Shown piece by piece: positions 1-10,156 of a stretch of 64,000 bases of DNA. Source of the DNA: Vavraia culicis subsp. floridensis (lineage: Eukaryota; Microsporidia; Pleistophoridae); contig NW_007360607.1 of NCBI RefSeq assembly GCF_000192795.1, positions 62,001 to 126,000 on the forward strand, written 5' to 3'. Below the pieces are notes generated by a model, which made no database searches, was not told where the DNA came from, and saw only the letters and a program-made list of their open reading frames with translations. Numbering within the stretch: the first letter of the stretch is position 1; each line of letters opens with the position of its first letter. Made by a program: the position numbers and the translations under genes.

Positions 1-61
1 AGAGCCCAACAGCACGTTGCATTTTATTCACATAAAAACAATTTATTATTTGCTCTGTTAG

Positions 62-715
62 TTACAGCTTTTTCAGCTCTTCTGTCACATTTTCCATTTC
101 TTTCTCGCTCTTCTGCGTTCTCTTACCGATACTCTTCATGTTTTCTCTCTGTCTTGTCATCTCCTCCTGTTGTACCTTAGCTTCACCCTTCACGTTCTTC
201 AATGTCCTGTAAATTTGCTCCAACTCTTTGTCTGTCTTTGCCTGACCAGGTATCAAATTCTTGTCTGTCACAATTTCGCTCTCGTCTTTCTTCGGCTTGT
301 CTGCAGCTGCCCGCTCGCTCTTTCGCTTGTGTGCTGCCGGTTCGGGCTCCTTTTTGGATTTGAATATTTTCTTAAATTTGCCAACGAAAGGCAATCTAAA
401 ATTAAACATTTTTCCTTCTTCCTTTATCTTGTGCGTGAGATGCTTGCCTTCCTCCACGTTCTTCTCAATATCACGCGCTCCCGTCTCAGCCTTGTCCAAC
501 TTTTCGCCCTGGCTGTACAACTCCTTGGTCGTTTTTTGTTGTGTAGCATAGCCACTCTCCAGCTTTTTGCGTGCCCCATGCGCCATCTCGTAGTTCTGTT
601 CCTCAATTTGCTTCGCACGTGCTTCTACCTCTTCGTCAACTGCTGATCGTTTTTCTTTCTTTTTCTGCTTTTGCAAGAATTTCTGGTAATTCTGTGCTGA
701 GTACAGATCCTTCAT
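62..715 (-). CDS. SNAP-25/Sec9-like Qb+Qc SNARE, 217 aa
   Basis: Membrane-fusion SNARE that would supply the Qb and Qc helices to a plasma-membrane or exocytic fusion complex. Two SNARE-type heptad regions are visible. The first spans about residues 48-100, with zero-layer Gln in YSQGEKLDKAE. The second covers the last ~57 residues, with zero-layer Gln in MTRQREN. A Lys-rich linker lies between them (about 105-150). There is no transmembrane segment and I see no cysteine, so palmitoyl anchoring as in SNAP-25 is excluded; that resembles Sec9 and SNAP-29. Length is typical of SNAP-25 and far shorter than yeast Sec9. The ATG is preceded on the minus strand by CCC at -6 to -8. The two-helix architecture is clear; assignment to Sec9 versus SNAP-29 is inference. 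Confidence 0.8.
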   Translation of the reverse strand: MKDLYSAQNYQKFLQKQKKKEKRSAVDEEVEARAKQIEEQNYEMAHGARKKLESGYATQQKTTKELYSQGEKLDKAETGARDIEKNVEEGKHLTHKIKEEGKMFNFRLPFVGKFKKIFKSKKEPEPAAHKRKSERAAADKPKKDESEIVTDKNLIPGQAKTDKELEQIYRTLKNVKGEAKVQQEEMTRQRENMKSIGKRTQKSEKEMENVTEELKKL

Positions 716-1293
716 TCGATGGGCTGCCGAAGAATTTGTTTGGATTTAAAAAAGGAGCAATGCGCACCGCACGAATTGATAGCGATAACAAGAAAATATG
801 AGCACATGCAATGCGCTGTGGAGCGGACATATCTGCGGTTAAATGCGTTAACAGTGGTTTTATGCTTGCACGTTAATTTGCCCTTAATAGACTGCTCTTG
901 ATTTGGCATGTGGTGAGTTATCAAGGAGACAAGCACTCATAGCAATACGAGCAGGGGCTTTCGCTTTTCTGTGGGGTAACAGGCGAATACGCGCCTATCC
1001 ACGTTTTGAACAAAGTCTGGTATACCAAGCCGCTTTTATCGCTGCGTAGGATTAATTGGCATTCAAACGAGGTCCTGTCCACGGTTGGTACTGCACAAGA
1101 GTTTTCACGCATGTGTTCCAAAACATTTCGTTTCTACGAGCCATGCAGGCAAAAATGGCAAACTCGCCGTTCGTGTTGTATTTCACACATCCTTTACAAG
1201 AAGTATCTGCGGATTCGCCATGGCCATTCCTTTCATGGTAGCTCATAAAAGGAGCGTATCTCACTGTGCGCCACGAATCATATCCAACAGGTG
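716..1293. other. intergenic spacer
   Basis: Holds only short overlapping frames with no start signal or recognisable product. It separates the SNARE gene from the 3' end of the WD40 gene. Confidence 0.6.
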
Positions 1294-2151
1294 CTACGAA
1301 TCATCTCTGCGGTACAAATAGTGAAGGCTCTCTCCACACGCAACAACCATTTCCTCGTTATTATCAACGCAAATGCCGTTTAGTCGCTCCTTCACGGCAG
1401 CTAACACGCGGTTCTTTCCATTCTCTGCCATCTCGTTCTCTAGTCTATCACTAAACACGACCTTGTCATCCATTGTGAGGTAAAAACGGTCATTGACGGG
1501 CTGACAGCCCGTAAAACTGGCAGTCTCTGACTTTACTTCTGAGTATCTCAGGTTGAGCAGATCGTCCATCTTCAGGTCAACGACACGCTCCCTGCTCAGG
1601 ATGGCAACGCCATCACCGGTCCGTTTTATTTCCTTTATCTCGTTCTGGTTCACGCACAGTGCGGTGCAGCTCCTTCTTCCATCCATGATGTACAGCGAAT
1701 GGCAGCCTATCACAGTATTTTTGTTAATTATTTTAACATCGTTCACCACTCTGCCAATGTTATACGTGTCTATCGCCGCACTGCTCCTCAAATCGTACAG
1801 AATGACGCTGCTCCTGTCACCGACAGCAACCACGTCTCCATCAATGTCTACGCACCGAATGCTGCTGTAACTGCCGTAGAAGCTGCGGAATATGCGCATT
1901 GTCACCAGATCATGGCACAGTGCCCGCCTGTCATCGCTCACACTGATCAAAAGGGGATACACATCGGAGAACACCACCGCGTTTACCGTCAGTTTGTGTG
2001 TGCGTATTGTTTTGAGGAGAACATCCCGTTTCAGTATTTTTATGGTCGTATCGGTGCTACATGTGGCCATCAAGTCGTTTTTACCGTTCAGAATCACCTT
2101 GTTGATCCATCCATCGTGTATCCTCAGTTTCTTCTTGTACGAAAATTTCAT
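1294..2151 (-). CDS. WD40-repeat beta-propeller protein, 285 aa
   Basis: Several WD40-like blades are visible, for example HDGWINKVILNG followed by MATCSTDTTIKIL, then HKLTVNAVVFSD followed by ISVSDDRRALCHDL, then CVDIDGDVVAVGDRSSVILYD. Later blades are weaker. Such proteins are scaffolds, and nothing here identifies the partner complex. The open frame extends 20 codons further upstream to 2211. I place the start at the second in-frame Met (MKFSYKK) because CCCC lies immediately before it on the minus strand, matching the other genes here. The specific orthologue is not recognised. Confidence 0.75.
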   Translation of the reverse strand: MKFSYKKKLRIHDGWINKVILNGKNDLMATCSTDTTIKILKRDVLLKTIRTHKLTVNAVVFSDVYPLLISVSDDRRALCHDLVTMRIFRSFYGSYSSIRCVDIDGDVVAVGDRSSVILYDLRSSAAIDTYNIGRVVNDVKIINKNTVIGCHSLYIMDGRRSCTALCVNQNEIKEIKRTGDGVAILSRERVVDLKMDDLLNLRYSEVKSETASFTGCQPVNDRFYLTMDDKVVFSDRLENEMAENGKNRVLAAVKERLNGICVDNNEEMVVACGESLHYLYRRDDS

Positions 2152-2155
2152 GGGG
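2152..2155 (-). promoter_or_regulatory. C-run directly upstream of start codon
   Basis: CCCC on the minus strand abuts the ATG at 2151 and decides the start of the WD40 gene. CCC-like and GGG-like signals near start codons are reported for microsporidia. Confidence 0.5.
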
Positions 2156-2211
2156 ATGCACCGATGAAAGATAAAATTTGCGAGTCGTGTGCACGAACGG
2201 TACACGCCCAT

Positions 2212-2518
2212 CGTTTGCAGAAATCAAGCATTGATTCGTGGATACAAAACGCGGCTTGTGAAGAATGCTCTGTGGTTGAAGACAGTCTTCCGTGCTCTAT
2301 GCATTCGCTATTTGAACGTGTTTAAGGATAGAAAAGCAGGCTCTCCTCTCTGGCACGGTACGTACGTGTGCCATAATTCGTCACAAACACATCCAGAACG
2401 AACGTAACGAGGACCTCTCTCCGTGCTGGGAAGAGGGAACAACGATAAAACCACGTGGCTTCGCCAAAGGACACCTTGTGCTTGGCCACGTTCAGCAGCA
2501 GAATGTAAACACGTTTAA
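2212..2518. other. spacer with an ATG-less open frame
   Basis: The minus strand stays open through 2322-2522 (66 codons) with coding-like codon use but no ATG. It begins on the V-ATPase D stop codon. No family is recognised; it could be a decayed exon or chance. Confidence 0.4.
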
Positions 2519-3148
2519 TCAACTCTTCTTCTTAGACTTCTGTATCTTCTTCAATCTGAAGAACTCCTCCCTGTCCTGCTCATCAAGCTCGGCATTTATA
2601 TAATCTATCGTGTTGTTGATCCGAGGAATCAACATGAAGTCCAGGGCATTCACACGTCTGTTGGTGTTCTTCAACACTTCGTCAAGGATTACAAACGAGT
2701 TCTTCAGGGATGCGAGCTCTATCAGCCTGCCAATCACCGTTTTGAACGCATTTCTTGCGCCAAGGTACGCACTGCCCGACTTATCAAGGAACAGCAACGG
2801 ATTGCTGTTATCCTGCTTGAGCGAATACACGGGCAGAAATACGCCACTCACCTGCTCCATGCTCGATTCAACCGAAATGGGGGATCTTGAACACTCGTAC
2901 AGAAACATTTTTATGTTTGATCCCAGGAACTCAGCTTTTGCCAGCAGGTAATATGCGTTGTTGATCGCGTTCTTCAGGTTATCCTGTTCTTTGTTCAACT
3001 TCTGCTGTATCTCCCTGTGCTTGACCTGGAGCGCTTCGCTCTTTCTCTTCAAAAGTGAGTACCCCTTCTCGGCGCTCTTCAATCGGTTTTTGGTGATTGT
3101 TAAATTCATACGTGTGGGAAAGACGGAAAGACGGTTCTGATTGGACAT
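2519..3148 (-). CDS. VMA8: V-type ATPase subunit D (Vma8), 209 aa
   Basis: Central-stalk subunit of the V1 sector that transmits rotation to the membrane ring of the vacuolar proton pump. The N-terminus is diagnostic: RLSVFPTRMNLTITKNRLK, then KGYSLLKRKSEALQ, the coiled-coil start of the ATP-synthase D family. A second helix with NTNRRVNALDFMLIPRI near the C-terminus is also typical. The open frame continues upstream to 3505, but residues before MSNQNRL have no counterpart in the family. The ATG at 3148 is preceded by CCCC at about -19 to -22. At 209 aa it is somewhat shorter than yeast Vma8 and has a Lys-rich tail. Confidence 0.93.
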   Translation of the reverse strand: MSNQNRLSVFPTRMNLTITKNRLKSAEKGYSLLKRKSEALQVKHREIQQKLNKEQDNLKNAINNAYYLLAKAEFLGSNIKMFLYECSRSPISVESSMEQVSGVFLPVYSLKQDNSNPLLFLDKSGSAYLGARNAFKTVIGRLIELASLKNSFVILDEVLKNTNRRVNALDFMLIPRINNTIDYINAELDEQDREEFFRLKKIQKSKKKS

Positions 3149-3510
3149 GTGACTGGTGGTACGCGAGGGGTGCCTTTTTATTGGTGCTAACAGAAAATGT
3201 TTCAGGACAATAATTGTTTCAGTTCCTACGCTTTTGGTCACTGAAAGTGCTTTATTTATCTCTGTGCACATCAGAGCGCCCAAACAAAGCTTCATTTTTA
3301 AGCTAGAATGAGAATCACGGTGTAAAGTACAATGCATTCGCTTAAAATATTGAACGTACCCATGGCTGCACCGCAGGAATGCGTACAGTGCTTGATCAGC
3401 AGATGCTGTCACCACACCGTTTCGAAGTAGGATGCTTGCACACGATAGCGCACCCTCATATGGACCGAGCAAACATGAGTTCAAGTATATGAAATACCCG
3501 TTCAAATCGA
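3149..3510. other. intergenic spacer
   Basis: An in-frame, non-homologous upstream extension of the V-ATPase D frame crosses this stretch; I treat it as non-coding. The tRNA gene follows directly. Confidence 0.6.
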
Positions 3511-3517
3511 GCCTTCA

Positions 3518-3552
<35 letters not shown>

Positions 3553-3584
3553 GAAGGTTACCGGTTCGAGTCCGGTTGAAGGCG
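3511..3584 (+). tRNA. tRNA-Asn (GTT), intronless
   Basis: Full 74-nt cloverleaf. The 7-bp acceptor pairs 3511-3517 with 3577-3583, with discriminator G at 3584. D-arm, anticodon stem-loop with GTT read from CTGTTAA, and T-arm GGTTCGAGTCC are all canonical, so the internal A and B boxes are intact. The 3' CCA is not encoded. A T-run follows at 3587-3590 as a likely Pol III stop. Confidence 0.96.
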
Positions 3585-3840
3585 CATTTTTGCCGGTCAT
3601 CTTTCGCTGTATTGTGGACGAAGCGCAATTTTTGATGCCAATCGTGTCGTATTCTTCTCATTGTTCGCTTTTACCTTCCTAAAGGGAGATACGCCACGAA
3701 TACGATGTTCAGTTCTATTATGACTCGTTTCGATCGGTTTTATCGAATGCAATCGCTGTTTTGTTCCTCTTCATGTGCATTTCTCTGCCAATGAAGCCAC
3801 GTGTCTTGTAATTATACTTTCGTTTTTTGGATAAAAAATT

Positions 3841-5076
3841 ATGACATTCAACCGTTCAATGGACAAATACACACTGGGCAGTATAATTGCACAGGGTACC
3901 ACGTCCATAGTACGGGAGGCTGTTGATGTTCTTGGCAACAAATACGCAATAAAAATTGTTTCTCGGTCGAACAGAAAGTACAAGGACATAAAGAAGGAGT
4001 CAATGATACATCAGCACTTGCAGCACAAGAATGTTGTGGTATTCAAGGAGCTAGTGGTAACAAATGAGTACTTTATGGTTATGGAATGCGCGCCCTACGA
4101 GCTCTTTTTATACATAGAACCACGGGTAGGCCTTCCACAGATGCTTGTGCACCTTTTCTTCGTGCAGATGGTATCTGCGATCGAATACATGCATGATAGG
4201 GGAATATGCCACAGGGACATCAAGCCTGAAAACATTCTTCTTTCCGACACTGGCAATCTTTTGATCACAGACTTTGGTTCGGCAACACTTTTTAGATATA
4301 AAGGCAGCACACGGAAATTGAACACTATGTGTGGATCGCTGCCTTACATTGCACCTGAGGTGCACAGGGGAGCGTATGACGGTGCACTTGTCGATATATG
4401 GAGCTGTGGAGTCGTTCTTTTCATCATGGCAACCGGCATGTTGCCGTGGTTGCGGGGTGATCCGGCAGATACCGATCTGATGACCTATGTTCGGCTGAAG
4501 TACCACAATTATGAGCCGTTTTCAAGGCTTCCGAAGAACATTCAGCGTGTATTTGAAGGTATGTGCTGTATGAATGAGTCGCAAAGGTATACGCTGGGCA
4601 CCATCAAGCAATCAGCATTTTACGCGCAAAGGAATGATCTGCTGGGCAGTGATGGACTGTGCACGGACAGCCCAAGATTATTTTCCTACTTCAAAACGAA
4701 AAATGAACTGATTCTGCCGTTCACACAGCCCAACCAGCACCTCATTTCGCTCAGCACGACCAAGTTCGTGTGTTCACAGCCAACAAATAGCGAGTCGGTC
4801 AGTTTGCGCCGTATTTACCTGTCTGTTGAGGAGGAAAAGATAATGAACCAATTAATTCTCGTGCTAGATCACTTCAACGTGCAGTTCAAAAGAAAAATGT
4901 TTGCACTTTTCTTCTCAACGCTTGACACGCACAGAAATGTTTTGAATGGTGAGTTTGTAATCAAGAGGATGAACAACATGTGTGTTATCACCATTAATAG
5001 ATTTAAGGGGAGCACCTTAGAGTTTAAGGAATTCTGTAACGTAATTTTGGGACATTTGAAAAATAAATTGGTGTGA
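3841..5076 (+). CDS. CHK1: CHK1-type checkpoint serine/threonine kinase, 411 aa
   Basis: Predicted effector kinase of the DNA-damage and replication checkpoint. Kinase domain about residues 9-275: ATP-site Lys38 in YAIKIV, HRDIKPEN with catalytic Asp126, DFG at Asp144, then FRYKG and NTMCGSLPYIAPE, which match CHK1 rather than generic CAMK kinases, as does IEPRVGLPQ. The glycine-rich loop is eroded (IAQGTTSIV instead of GxGxxG). The C-terminal ~80 residues look like a KA1-type regulatory domain (SVEEEKIMNQLILVLD onward). Start is the first ATG after AT-rich sequence with no C-run; Met7 (MDKYTLG) is the alternative. Confidence 0.85.
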   Translation: MTFNRSMDKYTLGSIIAQGTTSIVREAVDVLGNKYAIKIVSRSNRKYKDIKKESMIHQHLQHKNVVVFKELVVTNEYFMVMECAPYELFLYIEPRVGLPQMLVHLFFVQMVSAIEYMHDRGICHRDIKPENILLSDTGNLLITDFGSATLFRYKGSTRKLNTMCGSLPYIAPEVHRGAYDGALVDIWSCGVVLFIMATGMLPWLRGDPADTDLMTYVRLKYHNYEPFSRLPKNIQRVFEGMCCMNESQRYTLGTIKQSAFYAQRNDLLGSDGLCTDSPRLFSYFKTKNELILPFTQPNQHLISLSTTKFVCSQPTNSESVSLRRIYLSVEEEKIMNQLILVLDHFNVQFKRKMFALFFSTLDTHRNVLNGEFVIKRMNNMCVITINRFKGSTLEFKEFCNVILGHLKNKLV

Positions 5077-6429
5077 GTGAGCGGATGAAATACGAGATGC
5101 CTTGTTATTATCTCGTAGGCTAATATTGATGGCGGTGATCGGTCCTTACAGACCGGAGAAGCGAGTTGTTTGGCTGATGCTGTGTATGAGGTGATAGGTA
5201 AACGATTTTTGTTGCACGGTTTTATTGCGTGAGCGGAACCTTTTTTAGATTTACACGCTACGGTCCTGGCACGGTATTTGGTATCACTGCACGTTACCAA
5301 GGCCGCAGAATTATTACACCTGCCAGGTGTTGCACAGGTCAGATGGCAATTCTTTCAAAAATTTGGTTAAGTACGCCTCACAACGAAATGCGTTATTTAC
5401 CACAAAAAGATGTTTTGATGTGATTATACGAGAACTTTTCATAATTTGAGGAGTTGTTCTTAACCAGACGATGATAGCACGGTAATAGAGTCTTACTTGT
5501 ACATATTCTGTTTCAATGCTGCTCTACTGGGCTTTTAACCAACCGTATAGAAAGGCTAGTTATTCTGAGAAAGAACGTTTTTCACGATGGGATATGCGGA
5601 TATAAAGAAGGAATTTGAGTGGCACACCGAACAAAAATGGAGAAGCGGACTGCTATCACGACCTTCAGCCTGATGTGAAGAGCAAATGTAAATTAAAAAT
5701 AGCGAAGTTTTTACGTAGAAATGGTCTCTGCAGTTGCGAATGTGGTGTGGGGAATAGATGCGGCTTAGCAGTTCAGATCTGAGATGAACCTAGAAACGCA
5801 CCGGGATGGACCATTACCATGGAATGTTATGCTGCAGCTTAAAATATGGGAACATACGGCAGCAAGTGTACTCAAAGAGAATGATGCAACTGGTTTTGCT
5901 TGTTAGGTCAGATGCTCCCAAAAAGCTTCTGTAGCGACAACATTTTTAATTTACCGTGTTCCTGCCCGATCAGAATATGCTCCTCTTATGCACGCTCGCA
6001 TCGCAGTAAGGTGCACCAATCCTGGACAGCATAATGCATTTTTCCTAGCGATTCTCTGCTCACTTTTATACGCTTAACAATCGGCGTATAATAAAGTATA
6101 ATTTGAAAAATGATAACAGTTGTATGGTGAAGTTACCACCAAGCACGGGTTGCAGCCGTGCAAGACACCTCCTCAAATAGAGGCACTATCACCTAATTTT
6201 TTGTTAGGAGTTGTTTGACACTTCGATGAAGCGTCATTGTTTTACCTTTTCCATCGTAGGAGAGCTCTTTGAAAAGTATTGTTGTGCTGTAAAAATGAAT
6301 GGCCATTAAATTTGCCACGCTGTGCACAGCACTTCAACTTGCTGTATATTTACCGGCTGGTGACGGAAAGATGGATCTTAGCGCTACGCACCAGAACCGC
6401 CTAAATGTCAAAGTGATAGCTTATCGTGA
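5077..6429. other. 1.35-kb spacer
   Basis: No convincing protein gene. It contains a short structured element at 6126-6193 (listed separately) with a TATA-like stretch upstream and a T-run downstream. Confidence 0.6.
6126..6193 (+). ncRNA. candidate small structured RNA, tRNA-like
   Basis: Outer arms GGTGA (6126-6130) and TCACC (6189-6193) pair. Inside are a 6-bp hairpin (6143-6148 with 6156-6161, 7-nt loop) and a 4-bp hairpin (6168-6171 with 6180-6183). TATAATAAAGTATAA lies ~30 nt upstream, and TTTTTT follows within ten bases, as expected of a Pol III unit. A normal D-arm and T-arm are missing, so it is not a standard tRNA. Read on the minus strand the loop would show GCA (Cys). Function unknown. 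Confidence 0.25.
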
Positions 6430-8070
6430 ATGTTAAAAAGGGAATTACCACCGATGTGCAGAATGACGACTTCTTATTTGGAATCTTCAGCACCAGCAAA
6501 CAGCTCCTCCACCGTGTCATACAATAAGACTAGAACACGAGGCAACAAGGCACTCGCCATGTGGAAGGTAAAAGTGTGCGCAGCAATGGCATTCGTCAAC
6601 TACCTGATAATATACTCGTCAAGAAACCTGCTCAATGGCCTCATCGTGTCGCGCCAAGGGCCAATTACAAAGCTTGTCTCGATAGCATTTTATGTGCAGC
6701 CGCTTTCTCTTATATTATCGGTATGGATCCGTAATCTGATCAAAAAGTATTCGATCAGGCAGCTGTTGGATTATGCCCTGCTCATCTTTGCGCTGCACTT
6801 CTCAGCCGTAGACTTTCTGCTCGTAAAGTTTCGACATGTGTTGGAGGCCGGCCCGTTTTACATCGAAGATTTTCTCTCCGATGGAAAATCGGAGTACAGG
6901 CGGGTAGGTCTGCTTTTCGTGGCGCTTTCAACGGTCACATCTTGCACCATTACCGTGCAGTACACGATGATAGTGATCTTTGAATTTGTGGTGCAGTACG
7001 TCCTGATGTTTTCGTTTTTTAACGACTTGTTTTCACAGAAGCAGTTTAACAGCTTTATTTCCATCCTCTGCTTGTGCGATGTTAGTGGCAGCTTTTTCTC
7101 CAGTGTTATCTCATCGATATACTCCGGTGTATGCAGTCTGGGCTTGTGCGCGAGAGAAACAGCGCAGACCGTTTTCTTCCTCTTCATGTCCGTACTGTGC
7201 ATCGTTTTGCTTTACCTCTCCAGAAAAATACAAAAGGCAACGCAGCAGGAACGCGTGATAGAACTAGATGACCGGTTCAAAATCCAGGTTGAAAGCTCAG
7301 GTGAAGGCGCTTCGCTTACAACCATGGGTGTGATTGATTGTGTTATGCGTAATTGTTTTATCCGCTCTGTCAGCTTCTTCGTGGTATTTTTCTTCTTTAT
7401 CAACGAGTTGCTGTACACCTCGCTTGAAACTACGATTTGTGAGATGAAGGCAGGGACTTCGGAAACTCTTTCTGCCTCTGTTACAGGCACTACATGCATT
7501 ATTCGTGGTGTGTCGTCCTGCGTTATCCTGGTCTTTCTGCTCACTTCGCTGTCTCAATGGTTGGTCATACACAGATGGTCATTTCTCGCTTACACCACGC
7601 CTCTGCTGAGCTTCTTTTCGTGTTTCATTATTTTTGGGCTGGACATCATCCGTGCCGGTATGAAAGGAGTGAGCCTGTCGTCCATAAATCACTGCATGTC
7701 GTTCATAAACGATGCCAACTATATTTTCTTCAAAGACCACCTCGAGAGTGCCACTCTCGTCATCAACATAGCGGTCTGCATACTTTTAAAGATCGTGAGA
7801 GTTGTCGCATTCTTCATGTCCAAGGAGACGCTCACGATGATGATCGACAGAAAGATAAGATCAAGGCTGCGACCGATCTATGACGGCATGTGTCCTCTGA
7901 TTGGTAAGTCGTTGGCTGCCTTGACCATGATTTTATGTGCTGAGGCAATGAAAGTGTACAATGTGCACACATTTTCGGTCTTTTTGCTGATCATAAGTGT
8001 TCTGGTGGTGTGGTACTGGGCAAGAAACGCAAAATATCTTTGTCAAAGATACGAAAATTCGTTTACATGA
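6430..8070 (+). CDS. NTT/TLC-family nucleotide carrier-like protein 1, 546 aa
   Basis: Polytopic membrane protein with about 11-12 hydrophobic segments. Architecture fits the ATP/ADP translocases (NTT) that microsporidia acquired from Chlamydia/Rickettsia-type bacteria to import host nucleotides. The first segment NYLIIYSSRNLLNG aligns with the family's NYTxLRDTKD helix. A middle segment VLMFSFFNDLFSQKQFNSF fits the WGFANQ region. The C-terminal KETLTMMIDRKIRSRLRP, then GMCPLIGKS fits the KE/GK region of NTTs. Divergence is strong, so substrate is inferred. Alternative starts are Met9 and Met12; Met9 has GGG at -14. AATAAA lies at 8083. Paralogous to the gene at 10157. Confidence 0.75.
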   Translation: MLKRELPPMCRMTTSYLESSAPANSSSTVSYNKTRTRGNKALAMWKVKVCAAMAFVNYLIIYSSRNLLNGLIVSRQGPITKLVSIAFYVQPLSLILSVWIRNLIKKYSIRQLLDYALLIFALHFSAVDFLLVKFRHVLEAGPFYIEDFLSDGKSEYRRVGLLFVALSTVTSCTITVQYTMIVIFEFVVQYVLMFSFFNDLFSQKQFNSFISILCLCDVSGSFFSSVISSIYSGVCSLGLCARETAQTVFFLFMSVLCIVLLYLSRKIQKATQQERVIELDDRFKIQVESSGEGASLTTMGVIDCVMRNCFIRSVSFFVVFFFFINELLYTSLETTICEMKAGTSETLSASVTGTTCIIRGVSSCVILVFLLTSLSQWLVIHRWSFLAYTTPLLSFFSCFIIFGLDIIRAGMKGVSLSSINHCMSFINDANYIFFKDHLESATLVINIAVCILLKIVRVVAFFMSKETLTMMIDRKIRSRLRPIYDGMCPLIGKSLAALTMILCAEAMKVYNVHTFSVFLLIISVLVVWYWARNAKYLCQRYENSFT

Positions 8071-10156
8071 GCGTTGATGATGAATAAACTTTTTTAACGC
8101 TGTTTTGATACCATAAATGTCAAAATGAGCGCAGTTACAAAGCGATATGCTACAACATAGCAGGCATTTTGTTATCATTTATTTCCTCACTGCCGGTTCC
8201 TATCTATTCCAGGAATCGCAGGAACAATTAACCGACTAACTCAAAATTTCCAGGTGTGTGGTATTTGAACGGAGTTTTCACGGGTGTCCTAGCGAACAAA
8301 AGTACTGTTCTAGTGTTTACGTCGTAGAAGCAGAACTGCAGCTTATCACATACAGCAAAAAAGCAGGAGTACGAGGAAGTTCTCAGCTGAGACGATGCTT
8401 TGCGCAGCTCCTCTTGCTGTTTGTTCAGCCCAAACAATCTGATGAACACCAAAACTGCTATACATGAGGCCGGCAACGTGACAAATCACACATGTGTCTA
8501 GAATGTGCTTTATCCTGCACGATTGTTGTTATAGAAAGTGCTGTTCTGAGCCACAGAAGGTGAGTGCATTGTATTATTCCTTTCGAGAGCACAATGTTCT
8601 TTGTCACAAACTTTTTTCTGTTCGAGTGTGCGAAGCTGTTTTTGTTCATGAAGAGAGATTTGTGCACAGTTCTATTGCACGAGTGTGGATCAGCAGAGAA
8701 AAAACAGAAACGTAGCGTAAGGCAAAAAACAATAAAAGTTGAACATGTGTGTTTGAAATAATTGGCTTGATTAATCTGTCATATACCCCATGGTACTGTA
8801 CTTATCATGGAGCTGTCACTTTAATCATGAGACATATTCGTGCTCGTAAAGCGTTCCAGTTTTAAACAGGCCCGATTACATCTGTTAGCACGCACGAAGT
8901 GCGCCATCCTTTCACAAAATGTTACGTGTGCCATTAATTATAGACAGAACTGTGCTATGTTGAGCTTGGCGCAATCCTCATCTTTAGAATGTTAAATTCA
9001 GCTTGTAGACCTAATTTTACCATAAAATTTATTATATTGAACAAATTCGTTATATTTGCGTGCTGCACTGCCCAACATGACATCTTCATATTTATCTTTG
9101 TTCTGCGTCGCTTGATTAGTTTTCAATTCTGATGAGCACCAACGAAATATGCTCAGCGGGGAATGTAAGTATGATAAAAAGGAAGTAGCTCAATATTAGT
9201 ATCACTTGCAGAGTAATTATCTCTTTCGTTCCATAGTGAGGTTGAAGTGACGGATGAGCGATCCATTATGGTAGTAAATCTGCCTTTTCCTGTGTTTCAC
9301 AACCATGCTATTTTTAATTCAAATATACCGGAACGAACACAAAAAGAAATTTCAACAAACAAAAATTTACTTTTTAAGGACAGGTTAGAATGGCATGTTA
9401 ATTTATTATTTTTTAGATCTTACTTTTTGCTACGTGTGGGGAAAAGACCTGTGATTGAAAGATCCTGTCATGTAAGTAAGACAATTAAAATCTTTTTGTT
9501 TAGGACGTAGCTATTGAGGAAATAACAGCAGAGGAGACCCGATAGGCTGAATAAACCGAACGTACTAATTCACAACATGTGTTTCTATCATTGTTAAATA
9601 TTATGAAGAGCAATTTAGTGGCTTACAGTACAAATCAATGAACCGTACAAATGTGTGCGAAGTGCTTGATGTACATAAACGTGATAAATACACTTGAATA
9701 AAAATTAGTGGATCGTCTTAACGCATCATCTGTTGTTCTTGGCGGTGTCGGGTAGTTAAGGCTATTTTTACTAGAACGATTAGTCCGGACAGAACAGAAT
9801 AAATGGTATTAGCGTCTTTCAAGCTATGAAAATTGTTCACTGCAATCATAGGCAGCCCAAAAAATTGATAGCAATTAAAAAGTTCTACAATCATATGCGT
9901 AGCTGCTGCAATATTGGCAGTCACACACTCATATTCGTTTATTGCTGTTCCGTCTACTTTGAGAGCGCTTTTTGGCTGTTAGTGCTTCACATACAGAGTA
10001 TCAATATAAATATACGCCAGCACCGTTCCCTTTTTTTGAACTAAATTTGTTTAACATTCTGCCGTGCTAAAATGGTCTTAATTGGCATTTTAATGTCTTT
10101 TCCTTGTCAACTTCTTATCAATTTAAAAATATTTATAGAAAAGAATCCGACACGAT
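8071..10156. other. 2.1-kb spacer between the two carriers
   Basis: No gene with a convincing start. Two weak signals: an ATG-less minus-strand open frame at 8228-8476 with coding-like composition, and a possible spliced small gene at 9268-9545 with a 32-nt intron-like segment. Neither has a recognised product. Confidence 0.5.

Noticed and set aside
3149..3505. N-terminal extension of the V-ATPase D frame (119 codons)
   Set aside because: It has no counterpart in subunit D, and ATG 3148 aligns with the family N-terminus and has a C-run upstream.
6126..6193. Call as a functional tRNA (Ala TGC on plus or Cys GCA on minus)
   Set aside because: No D-arm, no standard T-arm, and acceptor mismatches, so only a candidate structured RNA is listed.
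9132..9211. ATG plus GTAAGT at 9165 as a first exon
   Set aside because: Candidate acceptors give only a ~27-residue product with no support.
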